Shown here: piece after piece, positions 55,084-62,219 of the stretch | How the letters are laid out: each line of letters begins with the position of its first letter | How positions within the stretch are numbered: position 1 is the first letter of the stretch | From: Hortaea werneckii | Taxonomy: Eukaryota; Ascomycota; Dothideomycetes; Mycosphaerellales; Teratosphaeriaceae | NCBI GenBank assembly: GCA_037044905.1 | Contig: JBAOKB010000016.1 | Span: 1 to 62,219, forward strand | DNA length: 62,219 nucleotides | Reading direction: 5' to 3' | The notes under the pieces: model-generated | The model's database searches: none | What the model was told of the DNA's origin: nothing | Seen by the model: only the letters and a program-made list of their open reading frames with translations | Translations under genes and position numbers: made by a program

Positions 55084-57717
55084 CTACCTCCCACCCAAAG
55101 GCGAGCTCCTCAACCCCACCTCCTCCTCCTCATCATCCCTTCCCCCTTCACGAAAAGGACTAGCCCCAACCGGACTGACGGCAACCCTCGGCCGGGCCTT
55201 GAACACACTATCCATATCGGCATCGGGACTGAAGAGGTTCTCACGGGGCGTGAGATCCCTCCGCGTCTTTCTCTTGCCGCTGTTAGCATCTGTTTCCTGG
55301 CCCGCCGTTGCCGCTGTGATCGTGCGGGGGAGTCGGGAGGTCTCCTGCGCTAGGTGGGTGTCGTCGAGGTCCGTTTCATCCGGCTGGAACTCGACTTCGA
55401 CGAGGGGTTTGTGGGCGACGGCGCTTGGTGGGGGTCCCATGGCCATGGTCTGCCGGGCGCGATCGGAGAGGGAGGTGTGTCGGGCGAGAGGGGCGGGAGT
55501 GGTTGGGTTCGGTGATGAGGTCTCAGTGGGAGGGGGCAGGGGTTCCTCAGCGGCCGTTTCGACGACAATGAGATCGTTGGGGCCTGGCGGAGGAGAGATT
55601 GAGGAGAAGGACGGACGACTTGCTGCTTTTTGGCTTCCTCTTTTCCCGGAGAGGGACACGAGGGTACGGTCTGCGAGGGTGCCACGACGAGGGGAGAAGT
55701 GAGGATGTTGTCGGGTTTCCTCTTCCTCGGACTCTCTCTTGGAAGGAAGGGGAGGGATCCTCGACTCCCGATCCGGAATCGAAATCCTTTCCGCATCCCC
55801 TCCCTCCTCCTCGACACCATTCGATGGCGACTCAGACCCCAAGCCCCCCATCTTCGCCTTCGGCTTCAATTCAGAACCAGAGTCGATCCCCAGTCCCACG
55901 GCACTATCAATCTTCTGATGCGCATCACTGGTACTCTGACCCGAACCCCTCCCCTCCCTCTCCCCATCCCTAAAACCCTGCTGCTGCTGCTGCACATCCC
56001 CATCGTTCCCCAAACCACCGTCATCCCCACCAACACCCAGCTCCTCCTTCTCTTCCCTCTCCTGCACAGGACTAGCGACCATCGACTCCCCCGCCGCAGC
56101 CAAGGGGGAGGGACTCGCCGCACTGCCCCTCCTACTACCTCCGCCCCCACTCGCCGTCTTCAACGGCGAGAAGAGTTCAGACTTCAGCGGGATCGGATAC
56201 CGCATCCCCTCGACTTTCGGCTGCTGATAGCTCCGACTGCGGGAGCTGGCCCTGCGCGCCATCGAAGGACGCATCGGGACTGCGGTTTCGGAGGCGGAGC
56301 GCTGATGGGGGTCCTGCTGATGCTGAGATAGAGTCCCCGCGGCGGTGTCGATCTGGATGCTGGGTTTCCTGGCCACGAGGCTTTGTCGGCGGGAGAAGGA
56401 GGAGGTGGAGGTGGTGGATGGGGCTGGTTGTCGTTCCGGAGAGCGGGAGGAGGGGAGGGTCCCGCCGTTGTGGCGATTGCGTTGTCGGAGTTCCTCGCGC
56501 ATCGAGGTTAGGATGTCGTCGTATCGGGATACGACGGAGTCCTGGCGGGAAGGTGGTGGGAGGCGATTAGGTGAGGAAGGGGGAGGAAGAGGGACATCTC
56601 GGATGCTGAGGTGGTGATGCTTGTCGAAGCGGAGATTACCTGCTTTTGTGCCTTCTTCGGGGATTGTCGCTGGGATGGAAGTTGGCTGCCGCTTGGCTAG
56701 GAAAGATTCGTGCATGCTTTGCCATTTTCTGACCCGGTGTTGTTGTCTGGTCGCTGAGTAGGCTAGATTCTCTAGTAAGCTCCGGTCGGTTTGGGGTTGT
56801 TCTTGATCCGTTGCGGTGAGCTTATGTAGCGGTCGTGTCAGGACAGCGTCAGCGCCTGCAGAGGTATCGCCATTGATCAACACCTTCTGCAGCTCTCTGT
56901 TCCCATGCCAGCCTTTCTTCACGCTCTGCTCGACGCCCTCTACACTTGCCACCTGGTCCGCCAACCCTGAAGCCGTCTGCTGCACTTTCTCCTTCCTTCT
57001 CGCCAGCTCGGCTTCCTTCTCCACCAGGACATCATACAGACGGGCAAACGCCTGCTTCTTCCTTTCTCGCTCGTCAAGCCCCCTGCTCAGACTAACACGG
57101 TGTGCGATCGCCAGCGGAGTCAAGACGTCTTTCTCATTCCTGCGCAAGCCCGAGGCCGTCCCTAGTCGCTCAGCAATGGGGATGCCAAATTCGTCCGCTT
57201 CCTTCTGCTCTCGCTCGAGCACCGACTTCCGCAGCACGAGGGCGGAAAAGGCTAGACATAGTTCCCAGAACTTCTCGCCTTGACACTCATCCAGCATGCT
57301 CTTCCGCAAGACCGTCTCGCGGCCGAGGACGCCATTCTTCTTCAGGGTGTCGAGACAGCGGAAGAGAGCAGCGCGGAGGTTGACGCTCTGTAATGGCTCA
57401 AGCGGTGGATAAAAGGGCCGGAGCTTGTCGGCAGCAGTGGCGGGGTGGTAGAGCCGGAAGAGATGGTAAAGAGCGAACTCGGCGGTGCGGATGCGGGTAC
57501 GGGAGTCGGTGGGATTGGTGAAGGTGTGGAGGGTGAGGAGAGCAGGACAGTCCGGGTGGGTGTCGAGGCCGAGCAGGCGGAGATTGGTAGCGAAGAGGGA
57601 GATGAGGGAGTGAGTGGCGGACTTGGCGGTGGCGGTGGAGGATTGATTGCGAGTGTGGCCTCGGGGTGTTGATGTTGATGTTGACGGGGGGTGATCACGA
57701 GACATTGGTCGTTCCAT
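55084..57717 (-). CDS. Augmin subunit 6-like protein (HAUS6 N-terminal domain)
   Basis: This single exon encodes 877 residues (or 873 if translation starts at the second ATG, 57705). Residues ~35-175 look like the HAUS6 N-terminal domain: SLISLFATNLRLLGLD, FALYHLFRLYHP, RPFYPPLEPLQSVNLRAALFRCLDTLKKNGVLGRE and LRKSMLDECQGEKFWELCLAFSALVL. A coiled-coil-prone part follows (~195-265, ERKKQAFARLYDVLVEKEAELARRKEKV). The long remainder is Ser/Pro/Arg/Glu-rich and disordered, with repeated SRR and SSR sites. Augmin recruits gamma-tubulin to existing spindle microtubules; filamentous fungi such as Aspergillus have it while budding yeast does not. The assignment rests on the motif pattern alone. Confidence 0.6.
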   Translation of the reverse strand: MERPMSRDHPPSTSTSTPRGHTRNQSSTATAKSATHSLISLFATNLRLLGLDTHPDCPALLTLHTFTNPTDSRTRIRTAEFALYHLFRLYHPATAADKLRPFYPPLEPLQSVNLRAALFRCLDTLKKNGVLGRETVLRKSMLDECQGEKFWELCLAFSALVLRKSVLEREQKEADEFGIPIAERLGTASGLRRNEKDVLTPLAIAHRVSLSRGLDERERKKQAFARLYDVLVEKEAELARRKEKVQQTASGLADQVASVEGVEQSVKKGWHGNRELQKVLINGDTSAGADAVLTRPLHKLTATDQEQPQTDRSLLENLAYSATRQQHRVRKWQSMHESFLAKRQPTSIPATIPEEGTKAGNLRFDKHHHLSIRDVPLPPPSSPNRLPPPSRQDSVVSRYDDILTSMREELRQRNRHNGGTLPSSRSPERQPAPSTTSTSSFSRRQSLVARKPSIQIDTAAGTLSQHQQDPHQRSASETAVPMRPSMARRASSRSRSYQQPKVEGMRYPIPLKSELFSPLKTASGGGGSRRGSAASPSPLAAAGESMVASPVQEREEKEELGVGGDDGGLGNDGDVQQQQQGFRDGEREGRGSGQSTSDAHQKIDSAVGLGIDSGSELKPKAKMGGLGSESPSNGVEEEGGDAERISIPDRESRIPPLPSKRESEEEETRQHPHFSPRRGTLADRTLVSLSGKRGSQKAASRPSFSSISPPPGPNDLIVVETAAEEPLPPPTETSSPNPTTPAPLARHTSLSDRARQTMAMGPPPSAVAHKPLVEVEFQPDETDLDDTHLAQETSRLPRTITAATAGQETDANSGKRKTRRDLTPRENLFSPDADMDSVFKARPRVAVSPVGASPFREGGRDDEEEEVGLRSSPLGGR

Positions 57718-58185
57718 GGTTGCGGTGCGAGAGAGTTGGGGTGGACATGGGAAGAAGATTGCGTCGCGGGTTCAATTAAGGGTGAAGTGATTGCTTTGAT
57801 TGACTATTTGACGACTGACCAAAGCAATGAAGTTGTAGCTGTAAGGTATTACAATACCTTAAGGTATGTGTACCCGAATAATAATATCAACAGGCGTAAG
57901 TAAACAGTCCACCGTACAGCAGTAGAGTCGGCGGAACCCCACACAAACTCAATTCGGGCGGATCGGCTGCAGGGATGACGCTGTTGGATAAAGTATCTAG
58001 TTTGCTACAAACAAACCATTTCATACCATTTCATTCAACATTGCTTATTCACCTTGGGAATCACGCAAACACACCGAAACGTAGTTGCATCCGCTACTTG
58101 GTACATAAACCGCGTGCGACGTTGCTCAACATCTGACTCCCCCACCACCCACTCATCCCTCTACCTCCACCAACATCCCCCAATC
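57718..58185. promoter_or_regulatory. Shared divergent promoter
   Basis: The augmin-like gene (minus) and HD-domain gene (plus) start 468 bp apart, so both promoters lie here. The stretch 57830-57900 is A/T-rich with repeated AAGGTAT and AATAATA words. No specific site could be assigned. Confidence 0.5.
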
Positions 58186-59073
58186 ATGGCTCCCAGCAAA
58201 ATCGAGGAAGCCTCTCAGACCAACCTCCCTCCCAGCGACAACTCCGGCGTCCTGACCCCCAACTCCGCCGCCCACCAACAATGGTCCCCACACACCGTCC
58301 TGTCCACCCTGCCCGACCCCTACCCCACCAACCCCACCACCCCGATCCCCTTCTTCCACCTGCTCGAGCGCCTCAAGACGACCAAACGCGAAGGCTGGCG
58401 CCGCTTCGGCATCAACCACGGCGAAAGCATCGCCGACCACATGTACCGGATGTCAATCATGACGCTGCTCTGCCCACCAACTTTAGCCAGCACGCTCGAC
58501 CTCCCCCGCTGCACGCGCATGGCGCTCGTGCACGACATGGCCGAGAGCCTGGTGGGGGACATCACGCCCGTCGACGGCGTCACCAAATCCGAGAAATCCC
58601 GCCGCGAAACCGAAACCATGGACTACATCTGCTCGTCCCTGCTGGGGAGTCTCCCTGGGGACAGTACCGCGCACGCGCGGGAGCAGATCCGCTCCGCGTG
58701 GCAGGAATACGAAGATAGTCAGACGCCCGAGTCGCACTTCGTGCACGACGTGGATAAGATTGAGCTCCTGCTGCAGATGGTCGAGTACGAGCGGGCGCAC
58801 GGGCGGAGCGACGACGACAGCGCGGGGTTGGATCTCGGGGAGTTCAGTCGCGTCGCGGGCAAGATTGCTCTTCCCGAAATGCAGAGCTGGGCGGAAGAGA
58901 TCCTGCAGGAGCGGAGGAAGTTCTGGGAGGGGAAGGGCGTCGTGCCGAGTCATATGGGCGATGTCGCCGAGGGGAAGCGCAAGGCGCAGGATGCGTATTA
59001 CGAGGGGAGTGGGAAGGCGGTCAAGGTTGATGGGGAGGGAGAGGGGGAGAAGGGGAAGGGGGAGGTGCGGTAG
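58186..59073 (+). CDS. HD-domain 5'-deoxynucleotidase-like protein (HDDC2/YGK1 type)
   Basis: This single-exon gene encodes 295 residues from the ATG at 58186, which starts MAPSKIEEASQTN. The HD metal site is clear: His in GESIADHMYRMSIM, the HD pair in ALVHDMAESLVGDITP, and Asp in FVHDVDKIELLLQMVEYE. This order and the EGWRRFGINHGES lead-in match the HDDC2/YfbR-like group, which removes phosphate from deoxynucleoside 5'-monophosphates. The last ~40 residues are Gly/Lys/Glu-rich and probably disordered. The frame is open for 44 codons upstream without an ATG. Confidence 0.9.
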   Translation: MAPSKIEEASQTNLPPSDNSGVLTPNSAAHQQWSPHTVLSTLPDPYPTNPTTPIPFFHLLERLKTTKREGWRRFGINHGESIADHMYRMSIMTLLCPPTLASTLDLPRCTRMALVHDMAESLVGDITPVDGVTKSEKSRRETETMDYICSSLLGSLPGDSTAHAREQIRSAWQEYEDSQTPESHFVHDVDKIELLLQMVEYERAHGRSDDDSAGLDLGEFSRVAGKIALPEMQSWAEEILQERRKFWEGKGVVPSHMGDVAEGKRKAQDAYYEGSGKAVKVDGEGEGEKGKGEVR

Positions 59074-60255
59074 GATGGGAAAATCCGGCCTTTTTTTCAT
59101 CTTCTTTATTTTCGCCCGCTTTGGCTCTTCTTTTCCCAGTCCTTCCTCTGCTGGAGGAGATGATGGGTCCTCCTCTCCAGGGCAGTCTCAGAATCGCGGA
59201 CCCAAGTCTATGATTGAGAGGTTGCCGGATAGGTCCAGAGAACCTCAAAAGCGAGAGGGGAAAAAATCTTTGGGGCGGGAACTTCGTCCTTTGCCCCCCT
59301 TGTTGCAAAAATCAACGGCAGGCAAATCGTACAAAGCGAGATTTTTGGACCGAAGGAGAAAAGCAGATATTGGATTTTTGCATTGCGAGCGGAATAGCAT
59401 CCACACACCCCCTTTCAACAAAGGAGGTCACGAAATCATGGGTTCATTTTGACTTTTAAATCAAATGAAGGCGATCGATAGACAGCGAGGCGTTTTTCCT
59501 TCAAAAAGAGAGCGAGGGCGCTCGTTTTAGGGGGTGGGTGAAATAGAATCTAGATGATGAGAAGAAGCTGCTATACAGCGTTTCCACGAGACTTTAGAAC
59601 AGGAATGCTACTTTCCAGCTCTCTTTTTTTCTCTCTTCAATCTCTTCTTCTTGTCTTCTGTAGTCGCAGTCAGAAATGTCCTCTTTCTTTTTTTACCCCC
59701 CCTTTTTTTCCTTTTTCCTTCTTGCCACCCTCTTCTATTCTCTGTCTCCCCTTTAGGTGGGGAGGGGCGGCTAGGTACTTAAAAAAAAGAAAAGAAAAAG
59801 AAAAAAGACAAAATCCCCCGAAGCAGTCTCAAATCTTCACCAAAGCCATCTGCTAGTCATGGAAACCAAAAAAAAAAAAAAAAAAAAAAAGAAAAGGGAA
59901 AAAAAGCTATAACAAAGTCTTTTACCCCCTCCTGTCCCATTCTTTCCTCTACTCCAAGAACAAAAATCATACATACATGGTCTCAGAAGTTAGGAGGGAC
60001 CAGAACTAGATAAAGAACAACGACAACAGCTGAAGAACGCCTGCGCTAATGACGGAAAAACACAATCACTGCGGTAAACATCCCTTCGAACCCGCACTCC
60101 CCCCCTCCTCCCCTCCTATCTACCGCTGCTCGCTGCTCGTCTATGCTCTCGCCCCGCTTGACCGCCCCGAAACACGGGCGGGAAATGGCAGGAACCAAAC
60201 ACCATTACAGAAAGAACAGCGAAAACTTACCCCTCTTTGCCCCCTCTCTCTCATC
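59074..60255. other. Convergent intergenic region with homopolymer tracts
   Basis: About 1.2 kb lies between the HD-domain gene (plus) and NUP155 (minus). It is full of polypyrimidine stretches (59620-59740), AAAG-rich stretches (59780-59820) and a 23-base poly-A at 59868-59890. No gene was recognised. Confidence 0.6.
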
Positions 60256-62219
60256 TCATCTCATCGACATACCAAGCCACCCGACAATCTCCTCAGCCTC
60301 CCTCTTGCGCTCGGGATCCAAATCCCGACTCCGCACCAGACTTGCCAGACAATCGGACGCGAGCGCCGCACTCTCCTCGGAACCAAGGGCGACGCGTTCG
60401 CCCCTGCGCTCGCTCTCGCGCATCCAGTGCGCAATAAGGAAAACCATATGGCCGGCGAGGACTTTACGCTTGGAGCCCGTGAACGGGTGTTCGTTGCCGT
60501 AGTACATGTTCTCCAGGACGGGGAGGAGGGCGGCGTGGGGGACGTCGAGCTCGAGGAAGAGCGCCACGGCCCAGGTGGGCGGGGGCATGGCTTCCTGCGG
60601 TTCGAGGGCGTAGCGTTCTAGTAGCGGCAGCAGGATCTGGATCGGGAAGGTGGCGTCGCTCATGCCGAGGCGGCGGCCGAGGTCTTGGACTTTGAGGCCG
60701 ACGCGTTCGTAGGCGTGGGCGAGGTCGCCTTCAGCGATGGAGCGGTCGTGTTCGCTTTGAACGAGCTGGTCCCAGCTGGCTTTGATATCGGCTGGGTTGC
60801 GGTGGTCGGCGACCTGGTAGATGAGGAGGTTGAGGTCGTGGTAGCCGGCTTGGTCGGTGTAGCCGTTGAAGAGCTCGTCGACGGGGAGGATCCCGCTGCG
60901 TTCGAGCTCTTGCAGGACTTGTTGTCGGCGCTCGCCCGTGAGGCGTGGTTCGGCTTTCATGCGCTGCAGGAGGTCGTCTTGGATGGCAGCCACGTCCAAT
61001 AGATCTGAGATCTCCCGGAGCAACTGTTGTTTTGATCCACGCGAATCCATTAGGGCACTTTGCCTCGTTGAGGCATTCGTACGTGCTCTAGACAGATATC
61101 CAATTCTCTCTTCCAGGCTCAGCTCAAAGAAGCCCTTTGCTAGGTCGACTTGAGTAGCTGCCGCCGCCAAGAAGTCATTGTGGTGGGCATAGTATCTCCA
61201 TAGGAGATCGGCAGCCTCCCTCTGCTCCCTGCTCCGCTGCTTCAGGTATTCGACGACAAAAGGCGATTCGATATCCAACAGTCTGTCTTCGCGGCCTTGT
61301 GCGATGTACCAGTCGAACAGACATGTCTGGAAGACTGCGTCTTCAGATTCATTGACGACTTCATACGCCTCTGCCCTACGTTTGGCAGCCAGCGACCAAC
61401 GTCCATCGATCTCGGTTGGCTGACTCTCAGTGGCTTGGTCGAGAGACTTGATGATCTCAAAGATGAGGTCGTAGCATTGTTTCCTTTGGTTGAATGCATC
61501 GAAACGAGGGTCCGAATCGCTCATGCCTTCTCTCAACCAGCCCAGCGCCCTCCTTGCACGATCCCGCTCCCCAGCAACGGTCAGGCAAAGCTGGATAGCA
61601 CCTGCGTAGAAGGCCATGCCGATGTACTGTTGAATGGCCCACTGGAGATGTTCTTGCCCGAGGCTTCCCGCGACTTTGCTGAACAAGCGCTGCGACTCGT
61701 TGAGCAGCACACGACCGCTCTCGCTCTGACCTCCAGCCTCACTCGCTCTCTTGACCTGCTCCTGAGCCTTGAAGATGACGACATCCTCGCTTGAGCAGAA
61801 GGTTCCACATCGTCTGCGCAGAGCCTCAGCTACAGTATCAACGTTGCTGCCGTTCGCTATGTTGCGATTCACAATCGCCTTCACCAGCTCCTTCGCGAGC
61901 TCCTTGCCATCTGGGCTGACAAAGAGGGATTCGAACGTTAGCTGCTTTGCCTTCCCTCTGCTGTCGGGCGCCAGAAGCGTAAGAATGTCGTCAATCTTCT
62001 CATCGAAAAGCACCAAGACGAAGTTCAACCCTTCCCCGATAGATCCAATGAGACTGAGAATTGACTGCATCGCGCGATGTTCGCCTTGCAGCGCAATCTC
62101 CTCACCTCGAGTCGCCACCCTGTTCAGTGCAGAAGACCCCGAGAGGCCTTCGATGAAAGGCCTGTTGCGATCGAGAAACTCCTTCAGTGATGCCAAATCT
62201 CGCTGCATTGTCCGAAGAA
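60256..62219 (-). CDS. NUP170: Nucleoporin NUP155/NUP170, C-terminal part
   Basis: The frame is open to the window edge at 62219 and ends at 60256, so about 654 C-terminal residues are visible. They form the helical Nucleoporin_C (alpha-solenoid) region: LKEFLDRNRPFIEGL, KQLTFESLFVSPDGKELAKELVKAIVNRNI, LQWAIQQYIGMAFYAGAIQLCLTVAGERD, FDWYIAQGREDRLLDIESPFVVEYLKQRS and DLLWRYYAHHNDFLAAAATQVDLAKG. These are highly characteristic of the Nup155 family (yeast Nup157/Nup170), a scaffold of the nuclear-pore inner ring that contacts the nuclear membrane. No intron is needed in this part. Confidence 0.95.
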   Translation of the reverse strand, partial: LRTMQRDLASLKEFLDRNRPFIEGLSGSSALNRVATRGEEIALQGEHRAMQSILSLIGSIGEGLNFVLVLFDEKIDDILTLLAPDSRGKAKQLTFESLFVSPDGKELAKELVKAIVNRNIANGSNVDTVAEALRRRCGTFCSSEDVVIFKAQEQVKRASEAGGQSESGRVLLNESQRLFSKVAGSLGQEHLQWAIQQYIGMAFYAGAIQLCLTVAGERDRARRALGWLREGMSDSDPRFDAFNQRKQCYDLIFEIIKSLDQATESQPTEIDGRWSLAAKRRAEAYEVVNESEDAVFQTCLFDWYIAQGREDRLLDIESPFVVEYLKQRSREQREAADLLWRYYAHHNDFLAAAATQVDLAKGFFELSLEERIGYLSRARTNASTRQSALMDSRGSKQQLLREISDLLDVAAIQDDLLQRMKAEPRLTGERRQQVLQELERSGILPVDELFNGYTDQAGYHDLNLLIYQVADHRNPADIKASWDQLVQSEHDRSIAEGDLAHAYERVGLKVQDLGRRLGMSDATFPIQILLPLLERYALEPQEAMPPPTWAVALFLELDVPHAALLPVLENMYYGNEHPFTGSKRKVLAGHMVFLIAHWMRESERRGERVALGSEESAALASDCLASLVRSRDLDPERKREAEEIVGWLGMSMR

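Noticed and set aside
1..62219. CRISPR arrays, prophage, rDNA or intact transposons
   Set aside because: No regularly spaced repeats, no integrase, transposase or reverse transcriptase motifs and no rRNA-like sequence were seen on either strand.

Overview
The window is nuclear DNA of a filamentous ascomycete (Pezizomycotina), most likely a Dothideomycete. The signs are genes interrupted by short introns (43-66 nt typical) with GTAAGT/GTGAGT-type donors, CTAAC/CTGAC branch sites and YAG acceptors; genes on both strands with no operons; and fungal families such as an NDT80/PhoG regulator, C2H2 plus fungal-specific transcription-factor domains, GH71 and GH47 hydrolases, a FOL1 fusion and an OLE1 desaturase with a C-terminal cytochrome b5. 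The class-level placement is an inference from gene style, not a search.

Layout. 1-9 kb: the 3' end of an NDT80-like regulator, an RTR1/RPAP2 CTD phosphatase, the multidomain folate gene FOL1 (minus), a nitronate monooxygenase and a small coiled-coil protein. 9.6-13.2 kb: a 66-residue membrane protein, a SnoaL-like protein, a tRNA-Asp(GTC) gene and a short Cys-motif protein. 15.4-18.7 kb: a large C2H2 transcription factor. 20.6-30.9 kb: secretory-pathway and metabolic genes (a GH47 mannosidase-like protein, a membrane-anchored aspartic-protease-like protein without catalytic DTG motifs, an OCH1-like GT32 mannosyltransferase, an alpha/beta hydrolase and succinate-semialdehyde dehydrogenase). 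31.4-41.7 kb: an M3 oligopeptidase, a CHIP-like TPR/U-box ligase, SEH1 and ALG7 back to back, and a GH71 alpha-1,3-glucanase. 43.4-62.2 kb: a class II aldolase-like protein, a seven-exon SF1 helicase, the OLE1 desaturase, an MDR-type oxidoreductase, an augmin HAUS6-like protein, an HDDC2-type HD-domain protein and the C-terminal part of NUP155/NUP170.

Most genes are unrelated housekeeping or accessory genes. There is a loose glycosylation theme (ALG7, the OCH1-like GT32 and the GH47 protein) and two nuclear-pore genes, but no cluster with one evident pathway, no phage, no CRISPR and no intact transposon.

The most unusual feature is the tRNA-Asp(GTC) gene at 11199-11342 (minus). Besides an 18-nt intervening sequence at the canonical 37/38 position, it carries a second, 54-nt insert between nucleotides 24 and 25 in the D arm. 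That insert starts GTGAGT, contains CACTAAC 11 nt before its end and finishes TTAG, so it looks like the spliceosomal mRNA introns in neighbouring genes. Removing both inserts restores a good cloverleaf with intact A and B boxes, G73 and a T-run terminator.
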